Below, piece by piece: positions 1 to 12,207 of a stretch of DNA of 64,000 bases (the first letter of the stretch is position 1; the number at the start of each line of letters is the position of its first letter). Source of the stretch: Muricea muricata (lineage: Eukaryota; Cnidaria; Anthozoa; Malacalcyonacea; Plexauridae); contig OY979716.1 of assembly GCA_963855995.1 (NCBI GenBank), positions 122,206,737 to 122,270,736 on the forward strand, written 5' to 3'. The translations under genes were made by a program, and so were the position numbers. The notes beneath the pieces were generated by a model. It worked only from the letters and a program-made list of their open reading frames with translations. It did no database searches and had not been told where the DNA came from.

Positions 1-2100
1 GTTTGTAATCGGATAACTGGCTACATCTCTAGGCGCTTTTCGAGCTTGCTTAGTTTGTGCAATTGAAAGCACATCTCGCAAAGCGACTTGTACCCTCTGT
101 ATTTTTTGGCTGAAACCATGTGAGACTTACTTGCGCCACAAAATTCGCAGGTAGAAAACTGCTTTAAGAAGGTGAGAAAGTAAGTCGTATATATCTCAAG
201 AAAAATCTACAAATAAACGAAACCACTCACAGTAAACATCAGCTAATGCCAAATCTACCTTAAGACGTATATATAGGCTACTGTAATATCACAGAAATCT
301 AGAAATTGAATAAATCGTTTTCGTGTAGAAAACTAACTGAGAATAATTTCAAAATATTTTGTAACATATTTGATTAAACGAATTACCTAAATTAGTGCCG
401 TTTAACTGGGGGAATGGGTTCGTCGTATTTTTGCAGTCTTTTCTCGCTCTAGGATTCCTTTTCAAAATAAATCATGAACACAATTAATTTATCAAGAACC
501 GAATATAGCCCATGAATTTCTTTCTTCCTCCATTAAAGCACCAGTTACTTCGATGTGTATGTTTATACCTGCAATTTTGGAGATGGCAGTAAGATATTAA
601 ACAATTATTGAATGAGATCTTTGTGAATGAATTAGAGGTTTGTGTTATCTGCCGAAGCCGAAGGCTGAGGTAGAAAGCACAAACCGAGGCTTAATAATTC
701 CTCATATTCTGCGAAAACCGAATTCTATAATTATTTTATTATTTTTGGAAAATGTTGTAAACTCAGTTTAAACGCTTGCTTTAAATGTAAGTAAGAAGAC
801 ACAAGCTGCTCAAATAATGGAACAGCATGAAATTGTTCGGAAGCTTTAATAAACCAATCAGACTACGAAAAAAACATTTTTAAAACAATTGTCCGATTGC
901 AATGTCAGTCAAAAGCCGCAAAATTATAGCGTGACGTCATATCTTGTTTCAATATACGATGAATAAATGAGTCATAATGTCGTATATTTGTTTTCAATGT
1001 ACGACGAAACGACTCATAATGTCGTATATTTATTTTCAACCCCAAATTTGGGCAACTACCAAGCGGATATGACGATTTCACTTTTAGCTCTTAACCAATC
1101 AAAACTCCTAAAATATATTCAATGAAAAATAATAGATAATATTTATCCACAAATAATTATCCCTAGTATCTACAAATTGTGCAACATTAAAAGACGGGAC
1201 AAGGACCGAAATTATTCAATGCCAAGAAGTGAGGGCATTGTCGAAGCTGCTTCAGCACGCCAAACAGGTTTCAATATTTTGAAGCTGACGGAAATATATC
1301 CAAGTACAAATATGTCCTTGGAAAAGCGTAAACTGTTAACTATGAGCGTGCAAGCGTTAATGGTTTATTGTTTATTGTTACCTCCGAACACACAATTATT
1401 TCTTTAAAACAATATATAGCAACTTTTCGTACCCAAGTTCTGGGTACGAAGTTGGTTGTGACAATGCGGATCAGGTAATTTACAAAGGCGGGATCTAAGT
1501 CCGTCCGTGCAGGTCATCACTACCAAGCAAAAGATTAATGTTGACATCAGAGTTACGTCAACAGTAGACAACAGTGTAACATCGTTTACCTTCTGTGGTG
1601 TACTATACTTATATGCTGATTAACTGAATAAGCTGCTGTATTTAACATTTAGTTTTATTGGTAAGCGATAAAATTGAATTGTTTCTCATGATTTTATAAT
1701 TTTATACTTCGCCAAAGAGCGTTAGCTGATATGAATTGCGTTTGTAGTTGAACACGTTAGCTACCATTCTAGTCGCTTTTTGAGCCTGTTTGGTTCGCGC
1801 AGTGGAAACATAGCAGCCATTCTCAACAGCACCATCGTTCATTTTATACTCCGTACTATGCTGTAGTTTTATGAACTGAAGGTGTTAGGATAAGCTTTAT
1901 TTTAGAATGTTAATGTTGGGTATCTATGCATGCCTTCAGGTTGTTACTATTAGTATACGTCGTTGTGTGAGAACATGGCAGTTCCCTGACTTCTTTCGTG
2001 TTTCAATTACTTGTGTTTTCCCGACTGCGCAGTTTTACCACAAACATATTCCCCAAGTTGGCTGCTTAAGTGAAGTGTAAGTAATCTAACCAAGACCCTA
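1..2100. other. No recognisable gene; dispersed repeat fragments
   Basis: I see no credible coding region. Two related stretches, about 1-85 and 1735-1815, share the pattern of a GTTTGTA start followed by CGCTTTT-GAGC and similar downstream bases, so they look like two diverged copies of one repeat in the same orientation. Around 640-690 there is an imperfect hairpin whose arms carry GGTTTGTG and CACAAACC. Short open frames here have no recognisable domain. Confidence 0.5.
930..1039. repeat. Short tandem repeat, about 42 bp unit, 2.5 copies
   Basis: The phrase GTCATAATGTCGTATATTT occurs at about 971 and, nearly unchanged, about 42 bases later. A more diverged partial unit lies just upstream. 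The repeat is non-coding. Confidence 0.6.
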
Positions 2101-3913
2101 GCAGCGAGGCAACTAAAACGACGCGATTAAGACGTAAAACGATCACTACAAACAGTTCTTGAATAATTATATTCTAATTGTACAAGGACATTTTTCGTTG
2201 TTGCTACCAGGTTGTTGTTAAAAGACTCCAAGGCCGTGTAACCGCTAGATGACGTATTCAAGAAACACATACTGGACAGGAGCGGCGTCCAACAAATACC
2301 CATTAACACACACTACTTAAGCCAGTTTCGCACTATAGGAGAATATTTTACGCGAAACGTCTTTTATCCGTTTGGGGCTACTCCTCCGCGGGCGTTTCAG
2401 TTAAGGAGGTCTGTAGAGGGCTGTGCATGTCAGACAGGCGTAAAATCTCAAGTTACGAGAAAAAAAGGCCTGCAGAATATGTAATGATCGATAATCGGAC
2501 ACATATTGTCAATATTCGGGCAATTTTTAAAAAAAATCTCTTGTAATATAAGCTGTCGAAGATTAAAACCGATTTGCTCTGCATTGCCGGTCATTTCTCG
2601 ATATTTTTGCATCAATATTTCTGGCAGAAGCGATTTTCCAACTAATTTCCAACCATTAATATTGCGGATTCTGTTGCCGAGACCGCGCGCGGAATGCTGA
2701 TGGGCGTAAGCCAGGGGTGAGGTTACCAATTCTGAGATCCGAAAACCAAAGAACAAAAAGTCATGAAAATGAGATGTACTTAAAACCTCCATGAAACATT
2801 TTTCATGCCTTACAAAATATTTCACTCGTAAATCAATCAGTAACAGTAAAAAAAAATTATGAAGCTTGAAGAAAAGAAAGTTTCAATATTATCTCTCAAA
2901 TGCACAGAAAACAATGCACCCGCTGCAAGCTGAGTGCATTTTACCGTGATTTTTGCCTGCAATTCATTGGCGACTCGAGAGATGATTTTTCTTCAATATT
3001 TATTTTGCCCCAGAACGTCTGTCGAGGTTTTAAATACTTCTTTGCTGCATTCAACTAGCGAAAACATTGAAGAAAGACTTTTACATATTCAACAAAATTG
3101 TCGAAGGCAAAAAACCTCGAAAATACAAAAAAAAACAAGAATTTTTAGCAAAACCGACAAAAACGAAAAAACCCAAGATTTGTTTGAAAAACATCCAGGG
3201 GATTGTGAAAACAGTGGCGGGCTCAGAAACGAGCCTGGTCAGCGGTGATTACCATGAGCCGCTGGTACCAGTCGCCATGGTGATGCAAACGTGTCGTCAG
3301 CAAACGTGAAAATCCACTATGGTTTTGTGAACATTCCGGATTATTAAGGCATGTATAGAAGCCGCTCCTCCAGCGAAATAAATATAGTTAAGTGTCGGGG
3401 ACCAATTCGCGCCATGTTTTCTGCTTCAAAAATATCGGTGAGCGCTTCCTCTAGAAATTTTAAATGTCAGTGACGCCCGGTTTTAATAGTGTAACCTCCA
3501 GGTTTTTCATCTTCTGAATTTCGCAGCTCTGCGCGATAAATTACAGTCCGTACCAGGCACACCTAAAATGGACCTTAAAAACCGAAAATCAAGAATAAAT
3601 AGCAAAATAAACTGAACTGATGAACGGCGCGATGAGGAAAATGCCTTAGCAGAAAAACCTAAGATGAACTAAAAAATTGACAGACAAAGAACGGGTAAAT
3701 ACCAACCTAAAATGATCAGGCTTTGCAATTGGCCTTTGGCAACAAAAGTCATCATTGTTTGTGTTTCGTTCTTTAGAAAACCAATTTCTATAGTTTACTG
3801 TCTTTCATTGTTATAACCAACCACTCACAAAGCCTGTTAGGTAAAGGAACGTAGTGTTTGATGGCTATAAAAATTTGTTTCATGAACATAGCTAATATCG
3901 ATGCTGTTTGTTG
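2101..3913. other. No recognisable gene; one unassigned minus-strand ORF
   Basis: The longest frame is 125 codons on the minus strand (2825 down to 2448). I recognise no domain in it, and its C-terminal part is rich in F, C and I as expected of chance AT-rich frames. 3100-3210 is A-rich and gives lysine-rich frames in two phases, typical of non-coding DNA. I assign no function. Confidence 0.4.
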
Positions 3914-4560
3914 TTACAGTAGCTCATAATAGGTCATGCCATTTTCTTGAGTTGACGCAAATTCCTTATCTAACTCTTTGGAGGAAATATATTCTCTTAA
4001 CTCTGCACTATTTGTAACCCACTTTTTCAGCTCGAAACCACCTTCCTGCATAATAGCTTTACTTGCATCGTACATTTCTCTACCTTCGCTAACTATCTTG
4101 CACCCACTTACCAAGTCATCTACATAGAAGTCGTCTAGCAACTGCGTTGCAACTGTCTTCTTCTTTTCTGCAAAGTTATTCAGTAGCATTTAATAAAAAA
4201 CTGCAACTGTTGACGCCAAGCACAACACATAGAAATCTATTAAAAACTGCTTGCTTTTGCTCTGAATCAGAATCAAACCACAAAAACCTTAGGTTGTCTC
4301 TATGGTCTTTATCTATTTCAACATTTAAAAAGGCTTGCTTAATATGAGCCAGCAATCCAACTCTACTGCACCTGAACTTGGTGAGTATGTCAAAATTCTT
4401 GGCAACGAGGTTTGGACCTGCATACAAACACTCATTCAAGGATGGTCCATTGACCTTGCATGATGCATCGAATACGGCTCTTATTTTTGTGGTAGACTTA
4501 ATATCTCTAACAACAGGTCTATGGGGAAGATAATGAGCTCCCCCTACTTACTTAGCTATT
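3914..4560 (-). pseudogene. BEL/Pao reverse transcriptase fragment
   Basis: Two overlapping frames together give the palm of a BEL/Pao reverse transcriptase: the R-A-V-F-D-A-S-C-K-V-N-G-P-S-L-N motif with A-G-P-N-L near 4500-4400, then the catalytic box F-Y-V-D-D near 4130, followed by E-G-G-F-E-L-K-K-W. A frameshift near 4180 separates the two parts. After the D-D box the frame continues about 60 codons to a stop, and nothing further of pol is recognisable, so the copy cannot encode an active enzyme. Confidence 0.8.
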
Positions 4561-5035
4561 CCCTCTAATAGAACCCTATCTACAATACCGTTCTTTTCAT
4601 AATCTTTAAAGACTAAATCATACCCATCATATAAACCCTTGGCTATCAAACGATATTCTAAAGACTTTAACTTTCTTCCACTGACATTATAGTTGTCAGG
4701 AAGTAATTCATGATCTGTTTTAAATGGTAGCCTAACTACATTTCAAATACCATTGTGTGCTATATCCTGCATGCTCAAATTATCTAGCAACACAAACTTC
4801 AGTAGGGCCTACTTTCCCAACTTCCTAAAACTTCTGCAATTCTTGTTGTAAATTGCTACCCTCATTCACACGCTCCATAGCTGAGCGAAATAAATGTGTT
4901 TCCAGTGCATGCTTGATGGACCTAAACCTAAACGACCACTTAATATCCAGCCCACCTTAGTACTGGTGGGTTCGGGACCTTAATTACTTCTGACTATCTC
5001 TCCTGTCATAAACACATGAGAGAAATCTATACTAA

Positions 5036-5224
5036 TTAAGATTCCTGCAGAAATATCTGGTGTATTTCATGCTCTAAGTCTGCAAATTGCAATGTTTTAA
5101 ATTCAGGCAAAACTTGAATACTAGAAATACTTTGATTGTTAAGGGGGCCACATATAGTTGGAACAGATAATGCCTCAATGCACACAAATGTGTTGTCATC
5201 TCTACTCTTAATTTTTAGCAGCAC
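5036..5224 (-). pseudogene. BEL/Pao protease-region fragment
   Basis: The 62-codon frame contains V-C-I-E-A-L-S-V-P-T-I-C-G-P-L-N, which resembles the stretch after the aspartic protease in BEL/Pao polyproteins. The catalytic D-T/S-G is not visible in this fragment. The assignment rests mainly on its place between the zinc knuckles and the reverse transcriptase. Confidence 0.45.
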
Positions 5225-5377
5225 TACATCTAACCGCTAGATGAACTTCTTTCATTCTGGCCAAACGTTTTAATTACTCTCTCAGTTCTTAAAACCCTCA
5301 ATTGCAGTCTATTTTGAACCTTTTCGGAAGCATACAGTTGGTTTGCTGAGTATGTCCTACAAAATCTTGCTTACTAC

Positions 5378-5647
5378 CTAAAGAGTCTTCTTTCTCAGTA
5401 CCTGGCTCATCCCCACTCCCTTGAGCTCAACAGGGAATCTAGGCAACGCAGAGGCACAAATAGATATGTAATGCTTACCAACCCTACATTTTTTACAGCC
5501 ATATCTAGATGAACACTTTTTAGCTATGTGGCCTTTACCAAGACAAATGAAACATCTGTTGTATTTACGTAGAATGGTTTTACGTGATTCTGGGCTTAAG
5601 ACAACAGTGCATTTAGAATGAGCATGCCCTTTCTTATGGCAATACAC
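5378..5647 (-). pseudogene. BEL/Pao gag zinc-knuckle region
   Basis: The frame carries clustered Cys/His motifs: an incomplete C-H-K-K-G-H-A-H-S-K-C knuckle, then CFICLGKGHIAKKC, which fits C-x2-C-x4-H-x4-C, then a further CKKC pair. Such knuckles bind RNA in retrotransposon nucleocapsids. A partly overlapping frame upstream (5596-5787) carries the preceding gag linker, so a frameshift separates them. Confidence 0.75.
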
Positions 5648-5906
5648 ACACAGGTTTTTTCCTGCTTGGTTAAACAGTCCGCTAATTGTATAGTTCGATC
5701 TACTAGATTGTACTGCTGGTTTTGTGTCACGTTAGATGGAGATAAAGAATTTTCCTGTGTACTGATTTCATCATTAAAAAATTGCATTACTTTTTCTAGT
5801 GTTCATGAATTTTTTCAAACTTTCTTGAAATTATCATTGTAACTTCGTCAGCCAATCTGTCCTTCAAAATTGGGATTAGTAGAGAACCATACCTAGCCCG
5901 AAGGAT

Positions 5907-5999
5907 TGTTTACATGATTATGAAACTTTTAAAGGTCATATGTGTCAATGGTTAATTGTCTACATGATTATGAAACATTTAAAGGTCATATGTGTCTTC
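5907..5999. repeat. Direct duplication of about 50 bp
   Basis: ACATGATTATGAAAC followed by TTTAAAGGTCATATGTGTC occurs twice, near 5911 and 5961. It sits inside the BEL/Pao remnant and probably arose by local duplication after insertion. Confidence 0.7.
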
Positions 6000-6103
6000 A
6001 CGGGACCTAATTTTACTCATTTTGAGCAATGACTCCATGTGGGCAGATATAAGTAACTATCCATTCCCAATCTATTTTTAAAAATTAGTTGAATTGCCTC
6101 ATT

Positions 6104-6517
6104 TTAATTGTCAAAACTTTGTGTTAAACCTGATATAGCCGCTAAAGCATCTTCCTTCAAACAACCCTTGAAGTAGTTGAATTTATCAATTTCAGTGATA
6201 CTTGTGTTGTTATGAATTGTGATCTGACAGCGGTCCCAAAAACCCTGCCATGCTAAGGGATCACCACTAAATTCATCCATTTGCAACTTGGGCAACTTGC
6301 ATCGTACTGCATGACCCGAGCCATGTGCTGCACTGCTTGAAAAATCACCTAATTTCCCTGTAGTCATTGGAGTTTGAGTTATTTTTCCTAATTCAATATC
6401 TATTGCTGCTAATTGATAAGTTACTGGTTCTAGACTTGTCATATGCTCCAACACTTCCTCTGCTGCGTTTGGTTCACTCAGCCAAGTTTCTCCGCCATGG
6501 AGTTTACCACTATGCAA
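6104..6517 (-). pseudogene. BEL/Pao gag capsid-like fragment (DUF1759 type)
   Basis: The 137-codon frame contains the segment LPKLQMDEFSGDPLAWQGFW followed by a D-K-F-x-Y-F-K-G-C-L-K pattern, characteristic of the DUF1759 part of BEL/Pao gag. Known role of the family: structural particle protein. The frame ends abruptly at FDN with no continuation into the zinc knuckle, so this is a fragment. Confidence 0.75.
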
Positions 6518-8241
6518 ACTTAATTAGCCGAAGTTCCACTGCACAACCACAAGAGACGTCGAGGAACGACTTACAAGAAGGCACCTTGGAAAACGCTAAT
6601 GTCCGCCTTATCCGCTTAACAAACCAAAAACTTTAGCTATGCGAATCCTTCCGACACTTCTTTACAGTCCCTATCGAGCTCCATTTAAAACGCATTATGA
6701 ATTTATTTTGAATATATGATATAATTGACTCGCAAATTTTTACAATAAGATGTCGTTTTTTTATCATGTGATCAGAGATCACGTGATAACAAATAACGAA
6801 ACAAAACGCAACATGATATGAAGTAATGGTATTTTCCACATATTCCTTTGTTTTCCGCTGAGCTCGATATAACAGCTTCAACAATAATTTAATCTGAGTA
6901 AAATGTTTCCACTAATTTAATTATTTTTGTGCTGATTTAATTGTTATATGAATTAAAACATTTTAAAAATGTACGCAGCTTTTTGTCATGAAAATGCGAG
7001 GTGTTATTGTGTTCATGTATTTCTAGTTTATATGAGTAACGTAACAGCGATCGCAACATTAATTTGGGCTTCACCGAGGTACATTGGGGTATGTATTCAA
7101 CATGTAATTAAACTTAAATTAAAATCTATTAAAAGTATCTATTAAAAGTGGCATGGATATATTTGATATTTAAATTTCAATCAAAACTGCCAGTCAACGG
7201 ATATCATGCACGTTCGAGCATTATTAATAAAGCATCGATTTATCACTTGCCTGCAATTAACGTTGCCAATAAGAGGCATTAATTTTACTACCTATAAGCT
7301 AAATATGTCAATTTTAATTCCCAAATGGGATTAAATGTCAACATGTATTCGAACAAATTCCAACAGTGGAAAAGTGCGATTTAGACTGGCAAATTTTATC
7401 GCATTCGTATTCTGCAAATTGTTGACAAAAAACGTAACATTCCAAAGCTAAAAGCTTTGTCTCTCCAACTGCGCAGTAATTATTTATTAAATATTGAGCG
7501 CCATAGAGCACTCGAAATTTCGATTACATTTTTTGATACACCATGCAGTAGTTTAAATAATAATGAATAAAATAATTTCATCCGTGGTGCAATACCAGTG
7601 AACTCTGTAAAGATTGGAAGGATAACTTGTTCACCATCTTTGAGCCAATTTGAGGCTCTTTAATTTTAATCCTAATTTTAATCAATTTGTCACAATTAGT
7701 ATCTATACAAACAAACATTACAATCACTACAACATTATATTGTCAGACAAATAACATGTGAATGGAGAAAGGAACAAAATTTACGTCCCAAATAACACCT
7801 GACCTCTAAACTATAATAAATAACCACATTCATGAAATAATTAACTTAAGTACACTAACAAATATATGGTCCCTAAACCGAGCCAGGTGGGCAGTGAAGT
7901 GGTAATTTTGCCTTATAACATCTTTGGAGACCACTCCTAAATGTCAATATTGAGACATGAGATTTCAGTTCAATTGGGAGATTGTTCCATACATTCGCCT
8001 ACCTAACAAAAAACGAATTTTTAAAGTAATTTTGCTTGTGCTTCAAAACGAAATGGAAGTTGTTTACGTTGTAAATACGTCTCGATTTATAGCCTGGTTC
8101 GCAGGTACATTTTCAGTTATTGAGCGGTACTTTATGGTATTGGGAGACAAAACATTACTCACATATTCCAATTTCGGCCCAACCATGGAGCAGTATAAGA
8201 ATCGTCTGGTAGTGAGGTCGTGTATGTCCCCACATATTATG
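6518..8241. other. No recognisable gene
   Basis: This stretch is AT-rich with short frames only. I saw no protein domain, no clear inverted or tandem repeat, and no RNA gene. Confidence 0.5.
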
Positions 8242-8811
8242 TTAATGAGGCCAAGTTAGAGTTTTGTTGGCTTTCGCAGCAGTGACCTCAATGTGCTTAG
8301 ACCATGATTGGTCGCTGGATACAGTCATTCCAAGGTGAGCAACTTGTTTGAGTGGTTGACCATCTAGGGTATACTGCGTATGACTCAACAGTTTCGTCCT
8401 TAAGATGTACATTGTCGTGCATTTGTTCTGGTTGAATTCCATTTTCATATCTGTACTCCATTTTTGAATGTTGTTGAGGTCTTGCTGAAGTAAGGTGCTT
8501 GAGTTAGGATAGTCAAGTGATCGATAGAGTTTTGAATCATCAGCAAAAAGTGCGAGTGTTGATTTGGCTTGAATTTAATCTTGGACGTCATTGCAATACA
8601 CCAGAGAGAGTAGCGGGCCTAGTATAGAACCTTGCGGTACACCAGAGGTAACCAGATTCCAGTCGGAACAGACGCCTTGAAGCGTTGTGTAGGCTGGCTT
8701 GAGGCCCCAAGCTCTATTTACTTTACACGCTCCACGAAAATTTTCGGTCATTGTCAGGTCCCAGACAACACACGCAAAATCCACGCGTGATTCTGCCCCA
8801 CAAAACAGCAT
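8242..8811 (-). mobile_element. LINE reverse transcriptase remnant
   Basis: On the minus strand, 8811-8575 encodes S-G-V-P-Q-G-S-I-L-G-P-L-L, the conserved RT block just before the catalytic Y-x-D-D box of non-LTR retrotransposons. 8448-8242 encodes a later segment with N-Q-N-K-C-T-T-M and Y-T-L-D-G-Q-P-L-K, matching the region after that box. A frameshift or small deletion separates the parts. There is no endonuclease and no complete 3' end. This is a short dead fragment of a CR1/jockey-like LINE; the clade is uncertain. Confidence 0.75.
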
Positions 8812-10250
8812 TCATTGTCCGCCATATTGGATTCATCCAAGCGTAGGAGCCTTATACAGTTGAACCTGTATTAAGCGGTCACCCTCGGGGATTTCGCAAG
8901 TGACCACTTCATGCAGGTCTTGTAGAAAATCACCGCATGTACGGCAAGTGTTTCAGATACCAGCACGGACTGAGAAGATTTCAAACAATATTTGATTGTT
9001 GGTAGGTATTTAGGAGGATTTTTGACAGGCTTATCCCTGTTGTGACGTCACCAGAATATAGTTAATGAGGTAAAAAATTAATCCAAGATGGCGGACAGTT
9101 CGTTGATTTAAGTGAGAATATCTCCCGAAGTAAAACAGATATAAAAATTTTGCAATATACTTCTTTTTATTGTTTTAGAGTCTCTTTCAAATGAGACAAT
9201 AAAAATTTTTGTTGCCATTTCCCTTTAAATATAACATTTATTATACCTAAATTTGAACTAAACAGTAATATATTTCAATACCCATAGCAAACAGTAAAAT
9301 GTTTCTCAGTTTAGCGTGGAAATTAGCTATGTGGTTATGAATTAGAAAATCCGTGCGAGTATCACTTTCATTAAGATGCATTCTCGTGTCATTGCATGAA
9401 AGAAAAGTTGACGAAAAAAATTTAAGGAGAAAAAATTAAGTTGCTAGAATAACACGTCAACACAATCTAAAAATACCGTTAATTGACACTTTCAGTGAAT
9501 ACAGAAGTTCCAGTAATGAAATAAACAAGTCTTTTACATATTGCCGAATAATTGATTTGGTAATAAATATACAGGGTGTATCTAAAAGCGCATCCAACTT
9601 TGATGCTTTATAACTCAGGCAAAACAAACTGTTACGCCACTCCATTTTTGAATCAATTTTTAGCCCGATCTTTTATCTGTTTCAGGAAGGTTCACTTGTT
9701 TATTTCAGGCAAATCAAAACTTCTGTAGAAGAGATTTACCAGAAGCGGTCATTTTGAGATGCCTTGAAATTGTTATAATTGCGTTAATTATGAAGTGTAA
9801 AGGAGCAAGTAAAAGCAAGCACGCATTTACTTTGTCGTTCTCCACATTTCACCCAAATTTTTAGCACAATGAAACACAGCTTGGAAGTTTATTTGGAAAG
9901 CCAGATTTGACTTTAAAAATGATTGTTGAATTTTTCAGTCAATTAATGCAAGCTTCTGTCTTGTGTCGCAGCTTGTAAAAGTCTCAACTGTTCAGTTCAG
10001 TCACCAGATTAATTTAAATCCGTAAACGTTGAGAGGAAGCAGCTGACATTTCAGGGTTAAATCGCAGCAAAGAAGACTGTGGACGAAACCCACTTGTAGC
10101 AGAATATTAGGACAGTTTATGAACAACAGTTCGAATGACTCACAAATTGAGCAAAGGAAGTTATTGACGTTTTCAAGGGGGGGGGGGATAATGGCTGTTA
10201 CTAGATTCAACCTATCTCACAAATTAAATTTTCTACCTGCATTCACTAAA
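8812..10250. other. No recognisable gene; possible miniature-element start near 8855
   Basis: Near 8862 the phrase TTGAACCTGTATTAAGCGG begins a stretch with GGTCACC and GTGACCACTT spaced like the ends of invertebrate miniature elements. Related phrases (GACCGCTTAATACGGGGC) reappear at about 11828-11850, on the far side of the Penelope-like element. The two may be halves of one interrupted element, but I cannot show this. A G run sits at about 10178-10189. Confidence 0.35.
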
Positions 10251-10273
10251 AGTTAAATTTCTCGCTTGTTAGC

Positions 10274-11287
10274 ATGGGAGGTTCCCTTGGTCCAGTGTTG
10301 GCGAACATCATTCTCGCAGAATTTGCACAAATGATAATTAACCCTTTAATTAGTAGCGGTATTATTAAATTCTATTGCCGCTATGTAGATGGTACATTAC
10401 TACTAATTAAGCATGATGATATTGATATGTTACTAGACAAATTCCATTCTTTTGACAACAACATTCGCTTCACCTATGACAAATTTTCTGATGAGCCACC
10501 TCATTTTCTTGACCTAAATCTTGACGACAACAAGTTCTCCTTATACCGGAAACGTACATTTACAGGACAATACACACATTTTGACAGCTTTGTACCATGG
10601 AAACATCGTATTGCTTGGATTCGCTCTCTCCTCAGTCGCGTTCATAAAATCTGTTCACCTACCAAACTCTCACAAGAACTGCAATTTTTAAAGAAAATTG
10701 CTTCTTGGAATGGCTATCCCAAACATGTTGTCTCTTTACTAATAAGACGCTTCAAACAACACCAAACTACAAGCAACGAGGACAACAACGAGACAGAAAC
10801 TAATGACAATCGACCAATATTATGGTTAGAAATGCCATATATTGGTACAAGAGGTGAACAACTATTACTTGGCTTCAAAAAGAAACTTTTACGTTGTCTT
10901 ACTAAAGCCAAAGATAAAGTTCCTAAACAAAACAAATCCAATGTTGTCTACGAGTTTACTTGTCCTAAATGTAATATTAGCTACATTGGTAAAACTGACA
11001 GGACTCTACTAGAACGGGTGAAAGAACACGCTTACAAATACCAAGAAAGCGCTGTCAACAAACATTTAAATTCTTGTTATGACACCAACTATTTGGACAG
11101 TAAAACTAACAATGAACTGACAGATTTCGTAATGACCAACTCAAAAATCATAGACTCATCCAACAACTGGAATCTATTACTCTACAAAGAAGCATTACAC
11201 ATCAAAAGACGCAAATCCATATTAAATAATGGACTAAAGGCAATTAACACCGCTGAACAATATAACAGCAGAGAACTTGTAACGTAA
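10274..11287 (+). pseudogene. Penelope-like element: C-terminal reverse transcriptase plus GIY-YIG endonuclease
   Basis: This 337-codon frame starts inside the RT domain at M-G-G-S-L-G-P-V-L-A-N, the block before the catalytic box. The box follows at residues 37-40 but reads Y-V-D-G where the family has Y-V-D-D, so a metal-binding aspartate is missing. The RT thumb region follows. From about residue 222 a GIY-YIG type endonuclease begins, with V-V-Y-E-F-T-C-P-K-C and S-Y-I-G-K-T. RT plus GIY-YIG in this order defines Penelope-like elements, which copy by target-primed reverse transcription. The N-terminal RT is absent, so the copy is 5'-truncated and catalytically dead, although the remaining frame is open to its TAA. 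Confidence 0.9.
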
Positions 11288-11386
11288 TCTTTAAATTAAT
11301 TTGCTTACGTAATTTTTGCTGACGCATACTAAGTTTAATTTAAATAGTACGCGCTTATAGTTAACGCCATGCTTGTAAAATTTCTG

Positions 11387-11413
11387 CTGAAGATGAGTCA
11401 AATGACTCGAAAC
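11387..11413 (+). ncRNA. Hammerhead-like motif in the Penelope-like element tail
   Basis: About 100 bases after the ORF lies CTGAAGA, then a 5 bp hairpin GAGTC-AAAT-GACTC, then GAAAC. CTGANGA, stem II and GAAA are the core strands of a hammerhead ribozyme, and such ribozymes are known from Penelope-like elements. Here an extra T sits between CTGAAGA and the stem, so the core is imperfect. I did not identify convincing stems I and III. Treat as a degenerate or minimal candidate. Confidence 0.35.
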
Positions 11414-12207
11414 ATACAGTATTTAATTGTGTAAAGTCTAATTATGCACACTTTATTCGGAATTACTTTAATCTTATATTTGCTGAAACTATCGGCCGGT
11501 AAAGGATTCTACCTGCTCTATTTAAACAGATTAGCCATTGTTAGAAAGCTGGATGGTGGGGCTTAAAGATATATAGCTTGCAAATTGCCTACATCCGTGC
11601 TTTTTTGAATTTTATTCGAATTAAGGATTGCGCCTTTTTAGCTACAAGCTGTAATAGTGTATTATGTTTGCTACAGTTACTTTCCACTAACCGTTTAATA
11701 CAGTTTCAAAACAATGAAAAATTAAGTTTGGAACCGTGAAAAGATGACCGTTCAGTAAAGGTCACTTCGGTAATATTTATATTACGAAATTTTGTGGAGT
11801 TTGCCCATGACCGCCTAACATGGGGAGACCGCTTAATACGGGGCTGCTTAACATTACGGATAGCAGTGACAGTCACAGGTCAGTGGTACTTTGGTATGAT
11901 CACAAAAACATTCTACAGCTTACTTCAGCAGACAAGCTATGGCCACGCTTTTAGTTTTTCAATTTTTTGTTTTAATATCTGCGAGTTTACTCAAGTAGTT
12001 CTGGCTGCAGTGTGTGTATTTCTTGTGTACAAATGTGCTAAATCTATTTCATGTAATTTCACGGGGGAACTGCTTCACAAATCTGGTACTGCTAGACGCT
12101 GTTTTGGCGGCATTGAAGAGTTCTTTCATTCGTTGTCCGTTGAGAGAGGTGGGACAGGGAACATATGTCTTACGTTTTGCTTGACTTCGAAACAGAATCT
12201 GTCACGT
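11414..12207. other. No recognisable gene
   Basis: A 153-codon plus-strand frame (11794-12255) has no domain I recognise. Its start lies in repeat-like sequence (GACCGCTTAATACGGGGC) and its end runs into the miniature element at 12208, so I treat it as a chance frame. Confidence 0.45.

Larger units (their letters stand above)
3914..6517 (-). mobile_element. Decayed BEL/Pao-type LTR retrotransposon (internal part, no LTRs seen)
   Basis: Reading down the minus strand, the order is a gag capsid-like segment (6517-6104), CCHC-type zinc knuckles (5647-5378), a protease-region segment (5224-5036) and a reverse transcriptase segment (about 4560-3914). That order and the DUF1759-like gag type are those of the BEL/Pao group. 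The frames are broken many times, and RNase H and integrase are absent downstream of the YVDD box. I found no flanking LTR pair, so the copy is truncated as well as mutated. A 57 bp duplication (about 5907-5999) interrupts the gag-to-knuckle interval. Confidence 0.75.

Noticed and set aside
1720..1815. Minus-strand A-R-T-K-Q similar to a histone H3 tail
   Set aside because: The similarity is only five residues, a diverged second copy at 1-85 reads A-Q-T-K-Q, and no histone fold follows.
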